Shown piece by piece: positions 44,999 through 54,710 of a stretch of 64,000 bases of DNA. Location: assembly GCF_963678635.1 (NCBI RefSeq), contig NC_087065.1, positions 22,837,254-22,901,253 on the forward strand, given 5' to 3'. This DNA comes from Symsagittifera roscoffensis. Taxonomy: Eukaryota; Xenacoelomorpha; Acoela; Convolutidae. Within the stretch, counting starts at the first letter, position 1. Each line of letters begins with the position of its first letter. Both the position numbers and the translations under genes were made by a program. The notes beneath the pieces are model-generated. The model was not told the origin of the DNA. It did not search any database and saw nothing but the letters and a program-made list of their open reading frames with translations.

Positions 44999-45456
44999 GC
45001 ACGTCAGGAAAAGCGTGTGACATTACCGGTTCATACACCACCGTGACGAGCTCCTTCAGCTCAAAGACTTGAGCCAGTGGATCGATCCGCATTATCACGG
45101 CGAGGTCTTTCAGCAGGGGCATACCACAAAATGTCTACACTCACTAGTGCCCGTTGCGACCTTATCTTTTCGCGTAACATTCCTCTTATGTTGCAGGAGA
45201 TACTGGATCAAGAGCATTCTCAAATCTTTCATCTTTTGATAGGAGGCGGTTTCCAACTGCGCACTAAACTCTTGGCTCGTCCCTGTAGTTGTTCAGGGTA
45301 ACGCAGGAGCACGAATAAGTCAACCAGTCGACCATATGTCATCGTGATTAGGGCGAGGAGTCCATCCAGCCTCAGGTCCGCTAACGCTTGAGTGAAGAGA
45401 TTCGCGGGTCCCTTCACGAAGTTTTCATGGCCAAACGTCACGTATAGTGCCAACAC
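44999..45456 (-). pseudogene. C-terminal continuation of the second SGNH-like ORF
   Basis: Minus-strand frames 45,229-45,456 (VTFGHENFVKGPANLFTQAL, then LITMTYGRLVDLFVLLRYPE) and 44,999-45,122 (MRIDPLAQVFELKELV, VMSHAFPDV) follow the ORF at 45,469-46,816 in the same direction and with the same codon style. Stops and frame changes at 45,456-45,469 and about 45,150-45,228 separate them. No known domain recognised. It runs into the gap. Confidence 0.45.
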
Positions 45457-45468
45457 TAAGCCAATCGA

Positions 45469-46816
45469 CTATTTCTTGATATCTTTGACGAAGCTCGCGT
45501 TCAGGTTCCTGGAGGCCCTCGGGTAGCACCTGGACAAGAAGGATGGCGTCCATCCCACTCCCATTCCTCTCAGGATTGCGTCAGATCTTTCGTATTGTGC
45601 CTTTGTGGCCAAAACGTCCACCTGGAACCTATCAAACGTTATCGTGTTCACATTTTGCATCAATTGTAGCATCTTGCCTCCGCCTAGCTCCCGTTCATTC
45701 AACAAACTCTTCAGGTACACGCGTATTTCTTTAATCAACGCTGGAGCATGTTCGAAAGCGTCTTCCCCCAATGTGCACACTCGTGGTGATGAATACAGCC
45801 ACAAAATAGTGTGCGGCTTTGTCCTCAGGGCCAGTGCCATGATGTTCTCTTCTGATGATGTCAGAATCCTTGTGACCATCTTTAACTCTGCATTCGTTAC
45901 ATAATTCGTTTGCCTGAACCAGAGATCTTTCGCCACCTGCTGTACCCACACGTGGTTGTCATCCACTCGTGGTCTCAGTTTTAACAAGCTGGCGAACTTG
46001 GACAGTTCCAACCCCAGGACTTCGTCCAGCACCACACGAGTTGTGCTATGCTCCTTAAACCCCTGGTTGGTGTTCGAAATGTCCGCCCAGACAGCAGGAA
46101 GTTCAGAGCGATGAGGATAGTAATTGTCATGATCGACAGATCTGTTTGGCGCGGGAATGATCACATCAAATTGTCCCTCTGCTTTTGCAGTGACCATCGT
46201 GTACACGAACTGTAATGGTTCTGGCAGCGCAGCATATCCTGATGATAATACAAAGACAATCTTCACCGCGTTCTTGGTGAAACATTGCCGCACCGCTATC
46301 TCCACCTCAGTCATGGCCGAAAAGAGCGTCACAATTTCTCCCATAACCTCATTGTTGGGAACTGATCCGTCCGTGAGACGAGTCAGTAGCCCTCGGCTCT
46401 GTAGGTGATCATTGGAGCCGGCTATTATCAATACTTGGGGGTCCATGCTGACAATTCTTTGCACGCTTATCGCCATATCCACTGCTTGTCCCCAATCCAG
46501 TTTGAGAGACGTTAGGAAAATCGAGGCAAAAGAGGGATCGAGGCGTGTAGAGGTAGTCCGAACTAGCTACTATTAGATACTTAGCATTCTTGATATATAC
46601 GGGATCATAGGCAGTAAACAGACTATGACCCATCGGTGTCTCCAGTCCTTTAGACCTCCTGTCATCTACTTCCACCGAGGTAGCTCGGGGATATTCTCTC
46701 GAATATTCGCCCGGCAATTGGTCCGGCGGCTTGGAGAATTGCCGATATATCTTGTGGTGTTTGTTATTGGGCTTGTTCTCCGTCGTGAACTTACCCTTCC
46801 GGAGAGGTGGTATCAA
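45469..46816 (-). pseudogene. SGNH-hydrolase-like ORF 2 of the GC-rich element
   Basis: The longest frame (45,469-46,482, 337 codons) starts MDMAISVQRIVSMDP and reads VLIIAGSNDHLQ at residues 18-29, which resembles block III (GxND) of SGNH hydrolases. Later come KIVFVLSSGYAALPEPLQFV and FDVIIPAPNR. The preceding part lies in another frame (46,409-46,816) with YLIVASSDYLYT, where the block I Ser might sit. The frameshift is near 46,545. I infer an SGNH-type fold from these blocks only; catalytic Asp/His are not identified. It follows the clearer SGNH ORF (47,207-48,239) in the same direction and may belong to the same polyprotein. Confidence 0.4.
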
Positions 46817-47206
46817 CTATCTGGCCCTCCGACGGACATCCGTTAGGGATCGTGTATTTAGGGGTCCCATGGTAGTGTCCTGAGGCAACCCATCGAGATC
46901 CACAAACCTGAGCGCGGTGGCGGAGCTGAACTGCTCTTGCTCTGTCAATAACAAGTCGAGGCCCGGTATCCGGTATAATCCCGAACCGTGAGGCCATTCC
47001 CGTCCATCATTCTTCTAACGTCTGCTCGACTCGTCAACGTATTCATATTCAAAGTCGCTAGCATATCAGCCTTCTATTGGCACAACGCGCTGGGATCCGG
47101 ACGGTTCAGAGCAGCACACTGGTTGATTCAACTCCCTCTGCAGGTGTAGTAGCTGCCGATGAATTTCCCGCAGGAGCAGGGGTTATAGCGGGCAAGTTAC
47201 TCAAAC
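46817..47206 (-). pseudogene. Broken linker between the two SGNH-like ORFs
   Basis: Minus-strand frame 46,791-46,997 (68 codons; FGIIPDTGPRLVIDRARAVQ, then SGHYHGTPKYTIPNG) and broken sequence from 46,998 to 47,206. Same strand, similar base composition. The stretch probably belongs to the N-terminal part of ORF 2 but carries no motif I know. Confidence 0.35.
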
Positions 47207-48351
47207 TCATGGAGGCCTGAGAACTCGTCTCATTAGGTCTTCCCAGCCGGCTCTCCAGTGATTGTCTTCGAGGAGTGGAAACCGTCCCCAGCTTTCCCTT
47301 ACGTCTGAGAATGTCAGAGATCCAGGACGATTGGCGAGTGGCTCCGGCACATTGCTCCTTACTCTGCCTCTGCCAGTCAAGCTGGTCCGCGCCAGGGCGT
47401 CAGTCGTCCTGAGTTGTCCTTCTATCTCCTCCGTCCTTGTCTTAAAGCCATCGTTGATCCATTGCCTTCCCTCTAATGTGTTAAAATGTCTGCCAGCTCT
47501 GGTGAGCGCGAGACGGTCAGTCATGCGCAACGGGTTCTCCAAATCCATGAGTCGTAACTCGCCTGGATTGCTCCTGATCAAACTACGGATCAAACCATTC
47601 CGTCGGGTCACGTTGCCATTCATCGGCGTGCCGACTTCCGGATTCTGTGAGATCGTGCACAACATCACAAGCCTCGGCTTATATTTCTCTTTCAGTTTGT
47701 TCAACAAGCAGACCACCAGAGGTTCCCACCTGCTCTCTGGGGTAACAGGAGCCCTCGAGATGTCGTTGGTGCTCAGCATTACTATCAAGGTGTCCAGCTG
47801 GTCTTCGTTCTGAGACTCAATCATCTTGATCACTTGGGCCACCGAGGCCCCTCCAAAAGATATAACAGTGGTCTCACCACTCACGAAGATCTCGTTCAGA
47901 TCTCTCATCAGACTATCTCCAACAATCAGATGACGACCCCCTGAAGGAATTGTCTGATTGCTTATAGCAGGATTCCAGCTAATGCCGTTCAGACAGGCTC
48001 GAGGATGCTCCGCAGCCACCTGCAAGAAGAAATTGCGGACCGCACGGTTCTTCCTGACGTCCACCACGCGAGATCTCAAAGCAGTCTCGCCGCGTGTGGG
48101 AATCGCTGGTACTATGGCTCGTGTTGTTCGCTCTGAATTGCTCGAAGAGCGGTCAAGGCATTGGAAAGGGACTACCCTACCCAGCGTTCGTCCGCTGGTC
48201 CTGCTAATCTCATCCATCGTCACTCTGGCTACTTGATTGAACGACTCCTGGAATTGAGGAGCTAAATAGGTATCTGAAGGGTCTGATATCGTGTTCCTAG
48301 AACTCGGGACAGATTGTGGAGGTGCACAGCTCCTGTGCCTTCATCCTGGAT
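47207..48351 (-). CDS. SGNH/GDSL hydrolase-like ORF 1
   Basis: 338 codons from ATG 48,223, and the frame stays open upstream to about 48,351. Block I is HLIVGDSLMRDL (GDS at residues 102-104), a Gly block ISFGGASV at 121-128, block III MLSTNDISR with Asn 153, and the C-terminal block TRAGRHFN with His 246. In SGNH esterases the last block is DxxH; here Asp is Ala (residue 243), so the catalytic triad looks incomplete. Such domains act on ester bonds of lipids or acyl groups; in some retrotransposons they occur as ORF1 esterases. Neighbours on the same strand are a coiled-coil ORF upstream and ORF 2 downstream. Best read as a degraded retroelement cargo gene; an inactive binding domain is the alternative. 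Confidence 0.65.
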
Positions 48352-48379
48352 TGCGTGTCCCTGGATCCATCTGAGGAAT

Positions 48380-48739
48380 TCATCGTTGCCAGAACCTCCG
48401 ATGATATTTGGCCACCCTCGCCGAGTACAATTCTTTAAAGTGTTTTATCTCTTCTTCCTTGAGGGTTATCTGCATTTCATTGTACTTTTTCTTCCATTCG
48501 TCTCTTTCCCGGGCTATTGCCTTGTATTCCTCCAACTTGGCATGTAACTCCTGCCAATCCTTCTCCTTCTTTTCCAAGGTCTCAATAGTCTCCGAGGTCT
48601 GAATCACCACTTCACTCATCCTCACTTTCTTCAGTGGAGAAGCAGCTGTTGGAGAATCTGCTGAGTGTGACGGGCCCGGCCCATCACGTGATAGCTTCGC
48701 TCCGATGGGAGGCTGCACAGGCCGAACAGGTAGGGGCAT
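48380..48739 (-). CDS. Coiled-coil ORF upstream of the SGNH region
   Basis: 119 codons on the minus strand. Residues 1-45 are Pro/Ser-rich; from about 45 (SETIETLEKKEKDWQELHAK) to 105 the sequence is dense in Glu and Lys with heptad spacing, as in a coiled coil. A stop at 48,380 and a change of frame separate it from the SGNH frame 30 bp on, so the two may once have been one protein with an N-terminal oligomerisation region. No family name can be given. Confidence 0.5.
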   Translation of the reverse strand: MPLPVRPVQPPIGAKLSRDGPGPSHSADSPTAASPLKKVRMSEVVIQTSETIETLEKKEKDWQELHAKLEEYKAIARERDEWKKKYNEMQITLKEEEIKHFKELYSARVAKYHRRFWQR

Positions 48740-48760
48740 CTCTCCTAGCCAGTGATCCCC

Positions 48761-49003
48761 CTACTCGCCTAGTCCCGTTTCACGAGCCAAGTCGTAGCCA
48801 GACATTTCTCCTCGCCGACATCGCATGAGTTTGTTTCGGCCTCTATTGACGGTCCCGGACTCTCCGAAGGCCAACATCAAGACCACTTCCATGGGGCAGT
48901 CCCCACGACTTTCTCTTCCTAACGCGTTGAGGAGTCCGACGGTGAACATCGCCAGCTCCGGTTGCTCCAATCCAAAGTTGCAATCGATCAACCGCTGATA
49001 CAC
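48761..49003 (-). pseudogene. N-terminal frame of the SGNH/coiled-coil ORF group
   Basis: 80 codons with YQRLIDCNFGLEQPELAMFT and ECG-like hydrophobic pattern (VGLLNALGRE, EVVLMLAFGESG). It lies 21 bp upstream of the coiled-coil frame on the same strand and likely forms its start, separated by a stop (TAG in the GLGE-end) and frame change. Unrecognised domain. Confidence 0.4.
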
Positions 49004-49499
49004 CTCGTCAGAGCCGATCCTAGACTCGCTGAGATAAAATCCATCACGTTGTTAGTGTCACTCAATCTTCTTCGTGTGGGTCTTATCGTGTTCTTCCGAT
49101 TCTGATTCAAGTTCAAGTAACAACGTACGATCAATCAAGATCTAAAAGACAAGTCACAACTTAGACTAATCATCACGAGCTGTTCCATCTCCAAAATGAA
49201 ACATCATTCACATCTTTTTTAGAAACAATCAATTGAGATTCTCTTAGTTTAAAAACTAGCACCAAGGTGGATCTTCTACCTGCGATCTTGTTAAAATAGC
49301 ACAATTGAGCGCTCTCACCTTCCGTACCTGGAGTCTTCCAGGTTTCCATAACATACAAAAACAAGGCTTAACGATAAAATTATGTATGATTATCTTAAGT
49401 CCATATTATCCAATAAAAACCTAATACCTAATAACCAACCTAAAATTTAATCGTATTGCCTGAAAAGTAAACTCAATAAAGACTACTTAACACTGAATG
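49004..49499. other. Stretch without recognised gene
   Basis: AT content rises to about the level of the left half of the window. A 63-codon minus frame at 49,173-49,364 has no motif. This could be an element boundary between the macro-like ORF and the SGNH group. Confidence 0.4.
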
Positions 49500-49990
49500 T
49501 GGCTCTAGCATGTTCACAGATAATATTTTTTGTCTAAGTAGACCTCTACGTCCGTTTCTGAAAGAATTACATGTATGAGGGCATATAATTCTCTCGGATG
49601 CAGTTTCCTTTTTTGGTATCATAGACTAGAAAAGAGAGAGGTCACTCCTCTCTCAAACAGGAAATCCCTAAGTCGAGTTAAGGCCAGCACCAAGCTCTCC
49701 GGACTTACGTGTTGTCTATCAGTGGCCTTGGTTACCAGGAAACACAAATATTTTCCTGGTATCTGTGATGCAACAAGGGGCAGCGCTATCATCCCTCCCA
49801 CACCAGACCTCTGTTTCCATAAAAATTCGATATTCTTGTTTTCTCTTGTACTATAGCGCACGTACGTTCGGTGAGTAAAAAACCACTGTCCGTGATTTGG
49901 TAGATCAAAATATGATTCAAAATTTTGTCCAAAATGCGGTTTTTTATCATTTTTGCCCTCCGTTTCCAGCCCTCCGGTTTCCCTTGCCAA
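49500..49990 (-). pseudogene. Macro-domain-like ORF
   Basis: Minus-strand frame 49,619-49,990 (123 codons), continuing past it to about 49,527. The stretch from IEFLWKQRSGVGGMIALPLV through YLCFLVTKATDRQ to SLVLALTRLRDFLFERGVTS has the alternating layout of a macro domain (ADP-ribose-binding fold): GG before a strand, then LVTK, then a helix, then GVTS. The first part (N-terminal ligand loop) is poorly preserved, and the usual GxGxDG end is not seen. Macro domains bind or hydrolyse ADP-ribose. The assignment is by pattern only; position 0.1 kb downstream of the Gypsy 3' frame on the same strand suggests it is carried by that element. Confidence 0.45.
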
Positions 49991-50067
49991 TTTTAGTTTT
50001 TTTGATCACTAAAGTTTTTGGTGTGGGTGAGTCCTACCCCCACTCCCCGGACAAAAATATCCATCGA

Positions 50068-50505
50068 TCACCCAGAACCGAGCTGATGGAGATTGGATTC
50101 TGGAACGCGTAAAGGACCATCTGGAGCGACCCAGTTGGACTCAGTGTAGTCGTGACTGATGTATTTGATGCCATTTTGATCGACATCCTGAATCGTCAAG
50201 ATTGTCTCTTTGGAATCTGCAGGCAGATCTTGGAGCCATTCGAGCTCTCGCAGATTTGTCAATTCTTGCTCATGCATTTGCTCCATCTCCGGTTCGAACT
50301 CGACTTCCTGTTCAGAGCGATTGTCGATCCAATCCTGCTCTGTATCATTGACCAGGTCGATCTCTTGTGGCACCACTACTTCGTCCAGGCCCAATAGCGA
50401 GTCCATGGCGTCGCTCAAAACTATTCTGTCTATGACGAAATCCTTGCCATACGGGTTGTACTTCTTCTTATTCTTTCCTTTTTTTCTCTGCCGTGTTTGC
50501 ACCAC
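50068..50505 (-). CDS. Gypsy copy G1: acidic 3' frame after integrase remnant
   Basis: 145 codons on the minus strand: a Lys/Arg start (QRKKGKNKKKYNPYGKDF), a long acidic middle (EVEFEPEMEQMHEQEL) and an end with NWVAPDGPLRVP. The frame follows the integrase zinc-binding remnant after an 18-bp direct repeat, suggesting a deletion removed the integrase core. It may be the polyprotein tail beyond integrase. No domain recognised; the basic start could be a nuclear or nucleic-acid-binding signal. Confidence 0.45.
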   Translation of the reverse strand: MVQTRQRKKGKNKKKYNPYGKDFVIDRIVLSDAMDSLLGLDEVVVPQEIDLVNDTEQDWIDNRSEQEVEFEPEMEQMHEQELTNLRELEWLQDLPADSKETILTIQDVDQNGIKYISHDYTESNWVAPDGPLRVPESNLHQLGSG

Positions 50506-50536
50506 GTCAATGAATCGATTTGCACCACGTCAATGA
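50496..50536. repeat. 18-bp direct repeat at the integrase-core deletion
   Basis: TTTGCACCACGTCAATGA occurs at 50,496-50,513 and 50,519-50,536. It sits exactly where integrase sequence stops and the acidic frame starts. Confidence 0.9.
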
Positions 50537-50570
50537 GTCTTGATGACTCTATTTGACTGCAGAGGAAACC

Positions 50571-50837
50571 TCAGTTTCCTGGGGTTCTTCGCCTGTTGAC
50601 ATGACAAGCATGCAGAGATCCTTTTTCACAGGCTTTTTTCAAACCAGGCCATTTGAACCGCTTCTGTATCCGATTATACACTTTGTCCAAGCCTTGATGG
50701 CCCATCTGATCACGTGAACGAAAGAGCAATTCAGTTTGATACAACTGCGGTATCACTATCGAATTGTATTTGTAAATGACTTTGTCCTCTTCCTTGCGCT
50801 TGCAGGCCACGATCCGGTCTTTGTTCAAGTATAACAA
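50571..50837 (-). pseudogene. Gypsy copy G1: integrase zinc-binding domain
   Basis: 88 codons with LFRSRDQMGHQGLDKVYNRI and RFKWPGLKKACEK: the His block and the WPG signature of the H2C2 integrase domain. The Cys pair is in a shifted frame (HACHVNRRR). The catalytic D,D35E core is missing entirely downstream, so no integration function is left. It follows the linker and RNase H of the same copy on the minus strand. Confidence 0.75.
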
Positions 50838-51981
50838 TCTTTTCTTTTCAAGTAAAATTGTTTTAGGATCATATAGCTGTCCTCCTCTAGATCTTTTTTC
50901 TCAGGTACACCATTCTCGATCCTTTTTTTTAGATTACTTGTCATCTTGTCAATTTGCTGAGCCCTTAGGAGATCCGAGAGTCGGTATCTGGCTTTCAGAT
51001 ATGTCTTTATCACTTTTAGTTGTCTCCGGGGCAGGGGCATCATCCATCAACTTGACACACCATATCTTCTTCAAGGGTGTTGCTTCGTGCACTGATGGTT
51101 CCAGGTTGGTACGGACGACTGTAGCATGCGGAAGTAATCTAGTCGGCCGTTTCGACACTGCTATCAGTTCGAGCTCATCTGCGGCATTATCGTCTACAGT
51201 GCCCTCCTCATCGAAGATATATCTGTCTCTGTCTGGGTCTTGATGCATGTCTCGATCCAACCCGCGCTGTTTCCATTCTACTAACAAGTAATGAATCGCG
51301 ATTTCCGAGACATCAGAATCGGATTTAGTTTCTGACACATTCTCCCAAGGCTGATTCTGCATCATCTTCCCCTGACTGATTTTTGATTGACAAAACTCTG
51401 TCCCTTGGTTGCTTCGACATTGTTTTCCCGGACAAGTCATCTTGTCCCGGCCCGAAGGTGCATGACTCCCCTTCGTACTCCTCCTTCGTCTCAGTGAACT
51501 GAACACTTCTCGTTACGCTGGATCTTAATTTAACACTGACCTCTAGAGCGGTTTGAGTTGCGATCGGTTGTTGACATTCTACATACGAATTCCTCGGAAG
51601 TACATCTTTCGGAATCGAACTTACTAACTGATTCACTATCGATCGGCAAACCACTTCAACCTCCCTACTACGAATTGCCACTGGTCTCTTCTCCGTTCTT
51701 TCGGCGATTGTCAACCTCTGCATGGTCTTCATCCATTCATGGTCATGTCTTTCAAACTCTGTGTCAAGCACTTTCAGCATGACATCTGGTCTCACGTTCA
51801 CCGTCTTGTTTAGCAGGGATATGCTGTTGATACCCAGTCTGGTCAGTTCTTGCTGCACCAGATTTGATCGAATTAGCAAATCCAATGGAACCGGATCACC
51901 TTTCGCCAACATCTTTATCTCAGCAGCGGTTTCCACGGGAAGTTCAGGGTGTCCTGGTATGGGGTGCCCGGACTTTTCAAG
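50838..51981 (-). pseudogene. Gypsy copy G1: RNase H-integrase linker
   Basis: Overlapping minus frames 51,325-51,936 (203 codons) and 50,949-51,506 (185 codons), joined by a frame change near 51,400. They are charged and rich in Ser, Glu and Asp, with LTRLGINSISLLNKTVNVRP near the start and PLKKIWCVKLMDDAPAPET near the end. No enzymatic motif. Direct continuation from the RNase H frame suggests a long polyprotein linker characteristic of this family. Copy G2 keeps only the first 60 or so codons (57,179-57,354). Confidence 0.6.
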
Positions 51982-52470
51982 CTACTTGGTGAGTGGTAGC
52001 TTGTCATAGGTCTCCTTATCCAGAAATAAAAAACTACCCATGATTTTTGCCTGGTTAGCCTGCTTCTCCTCTAATTGCTCATAGAACTCAGTCTTTCGGC
52101 TGAGGCTGTCGGCATTCTGGTGTTTGTCACGTTCTCGATGCTCTATAATCATGTGATAGCCTTCCAGACGCACAATCCAGCGACCAAAATAGCTTTGGTC
52201 CATCGAATAAGTCTTCAGCCAGGCAAGTGCACGACTGTCTACACGCAACTTGAAGGGAGCACTCCCTAAGTAGGCTCTTTATTTTTCAACGAAAGTGATC
52301 ACCGCAAAAATCTCCGCCTTTGTTACACCGTACTTCATTTCAGTGTCGCTCAGAGCCTTTTTCCGTAAGTTATTGGTCCGAGAACAGTCCTCCCATTCCG
52401 CTCCTGGTCTTGGTGAAGTATGTCCGATATCGCGACTACTGGTGCATATGTGTCTAATACAAACATCCCC
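51982..52470 (-). pseudogene. Gypsy copy G1: RNase H
   Basis: Frame 51,982-52,248 gives RVDSRALAWLKTY, RWIVRLEGYHMIIEHRERDK and QNADSLSRKTEF, the C-terminal half of a Ty3/Gypsy RNase H with its Asp (RVDSRAL). Frame 52,279-52,506 holds the central part with EMKYGVTKAEIFAVITFVEK (catalytic Glu). The first block reads LDTYAPVVAISDILHQ in the overlapping frame, so the first catalytic Asp (normally TDAS) is Tyr. Frame breaks near 52,380 and 52,270. Inactive. Confidence 0.8.
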
Positions 52471-53560
52471 TTTTCTGTCGGCATGCCGAGGACCATAGCC
52501 TCGCAAAGTTCGCGCTTGATATTTTCAATGGAGACCTGAGCCTCGTCAGTCCTGCTAAATTTCTTACCCTTATTTCGCATCAACTTCTGCTTGGAGTATA
52601 TCTTGTCAGCATACCCTCTGATAAACTCTCGGTAGTAATTAGCGAAGCCGAGAAAACTCATCAATTGCGTGATGACTACTGATGCATCTGTGTCTAATAC
52701 AAACATCCCCTTTTCTGTCGGCATGCCGAGGACCGAAGCCTCGCAAAGTTTGCGCTTGCTACGTTCAATGGAGACCTGAGCCTCGTCAGTCCTGCTAAAT
52801 TTCTTACCCTTATTTCGCATCAACTTCTGCTTGGAGTATATCTTGTCAGCATACCCTCTGATAAACTCTCAGTAGTAATTAGCGAATCCGAGAAAGCTCA
52901 TCAATTGCCTTTCGGTCTTTGGTGCCTTCCAAGTCAACACCGCTTGAACCGCTTCGGGATCCGGTCTGACCCCGTGTTTATCTACAAGGCGACCCAGATA
53001 CTTGATTGAGTCTCTCAGGATTTCGCACTTGGAAGGTTTGCATTTCAGGCCGGCCTAATTCATACAAGTACAGACCTCGTCTAGTCTCTCTATATGGTCC
53101 TCCAGCGTTGATGTCGCGATGACCACGTCATCGACGTAACACATTATGAGGTTGCCATACTTTTTAGTTACATTCGTGAGTGCCTGGTTCATTAATCATT
53201 GGAACGTAGCCGTCGCATTGCATAGTGCAAACGGCATTATTTTCCACTGGTACAGCCCCAGTTCACACGCGAAGCCTGTTTTCTCTCGATCTTGTTTTCT
53301 GAGGGGCACTTGCCAGAACGCAGAGCCCAAATTCAACGTCGTGAAGAATTTTGCATCTCCTAACTTGGAGAGGCTCTCGTCGATGCGGGGAATCGGATAT
53401 GCGTCCTTTATCGTTACCGCGTTCAGAAAGCGGAAATCACAACAAAACCTAACTTGCCCCCTTCGTTTTTGCCATGACCACGCCAAAAGCCTACGGAGAC
53501 TTCGACGGTTCGATCATGTCATATTCCATTAAGATTTCAATTTTTTTTCTGAATGCTTCG
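52471..53560 (-). pseudogene. Gypsy copy G1: reverse transcriptase with internal duplication
   Basis: Frame 53,196-53,486 has VRFCCDFRFLNAVTIKDAYP, TTLNLGSAFWQVPL (motif A with Asn for Asp, codon 53,331-53,333), FACELGLYQW and MPFALCNATATFQ (motif B). YVDD survives near 53,128-53,145 in MCYVDDVVIAT. The thumb/connection region (52,350-52,823) contains an in-frame 240-bp duplication: KGKKFSRTDEAQVSIE and LCEA(S/M)VLGMPTEKGMFVL both occur twice. Stops near 52,870 and 53,058 separate the parts. The enzyme cannot be active because of the motif A change. Confidence 0.85.
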
Positions 53561-53593
53561 AACTTGTGTGGGGATATTCTCCTAGCTACCTCC

Positions 53594-54270
53594 CTATGAG
53601 GTACCGAACCTCATAGGGAGGTACCGAACCTCACAGCCTATATCAACCTTTTGCATCAAAAAAATGTCTGCGTTTCGATTCAACACCGCTCTGAAGGAGT
53701 CTAGCTCCTTATCTGATAATTTGTTTTTCAAGTGCTCCATCTCAGGTAGGACCGGCTTTGATGCTAACTCTGATTCCGTTTGTCTCTCAGGAAAATTTGA
53801 GCAACTAGACAGCCCATTGTCTGTTTTTGATTTCATTGAAAACAACTTTTTAGAAGACTTCAAGTCACTTATTCTCTTTAATATGCATTCTTGCTTGGCA
53901 TGTAAAAGACAGACAGTTACATCGTATCTCTTAAAGTTCTCCACACTCTGATAGTCTGTGTGTAGAGGCAATGCGTAGCCAAGCTTTTTCTCTCGTTGTA
54001 TCGTCACGGTTGTTGCCTCTGTGTTCAACAAAACACTCACACACAGTCCGCTCTGAGTGAGTGGGAAGCTTCTTCCTAAATTAGCTGAGCTTTTTTTTTT
54101 GGGTTGGGAACCAGACACACCTGTCTGTCGTTACTAAGCTCATTCAGGTTCCTGATCCTAATTGTCGCTATTACAGCCTGATTTGGTTTTAACCTAACCT
54201 TCCGACCTAGGAAAATTGGCACTTTTGCTTGGTTCATCAGGATTTTAATAATTGGTTTCTTTTCAAACTT
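53594..54270 (-). pseudogene. Gypsy copy G1: protease-reverse transcriptase linker
   Basis: Frame 53,594-54,118 (174 codons) contains SLTQSGLCVSVLLNTEATTV-type sequence, YALPLHTDYQSVENFKRYDV and NADIFLMQKVDIGCEV, a linker that in Gypsy polyproteins leads into the reverse transcriptase. The overlapping upper frame (to 54,426) supplies AKVPIFLGRKVRLKPNQAV. A perfect hairpin (53,587-53,623) lies at the 3' end of this frame. No catalytic motif. Confidence 0.6.
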
Positions 54271-54710
54271 CCTCTTTGGGTTCTTGATTCTTATCAAACC
54301 GTCGTTGAGTTCATTCTTGACATCGAAGTTGCGCTCAAAATCTCGCCCTAGGATGATCTGGTCGGACTCATCAAGATTCTCGACGACCAGGAAACTCATC
54401 CAGAGATGCCTCCCTCCTAGCTGCAACGAGATGATGGGGGACCTTCCGGTCTGTATAGTGCATCCCGATCAGCCGCTGCCAGTCTGATATTAGTCGGAAT
54501 CAGATCCGACCTATCAAAACCCGTGTCGGTCCAAGTGCTCATAGGCATGACACTGACCACTGCTCCGGTGTCTAATGGTCACTTCACGGAGAGTTGTCTG
54601 CCCTGCACGTCTGGTACATGCGCGGCCAGATCGACTTCACAGCCTATGGGGACTGCGTCTTGTTCGAGCATGGTGTTGTGTTCGATTCGTCCGACCGTAA
54701 GCTCTTCTCA
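54271..54710 (-). pseudogene. Gypsy copy G1: aspartic protease
   Basis: The active site PLDTGAVVSVMPMS is encoded near 54,540-54,578 (DTG at 54,564-54,572) in one frame. The C-terminal block IILGRDFERNFDV lies at about 54,320-54,360 in the frame 54,076-54,426. These are the two signatures of retropepsins. Frame changes at about 54,430 and 54,480-54,500 break the gene. Copy G2 lacks the whole protease (a deletion of about 640 bp). Confidence 0.75.

Noticed and set aside
44679-45122. Frames crossing the N gap
   Set aside because: Most of their length is unknown bases; no claim can be based on them.
47262-47813. 183-codon plus-strand frame opposite the SGNH ORF
   Set aside because: The minus strand has recognisable SGNH blocks over the same bases; the plus frame is its antisense shadow.
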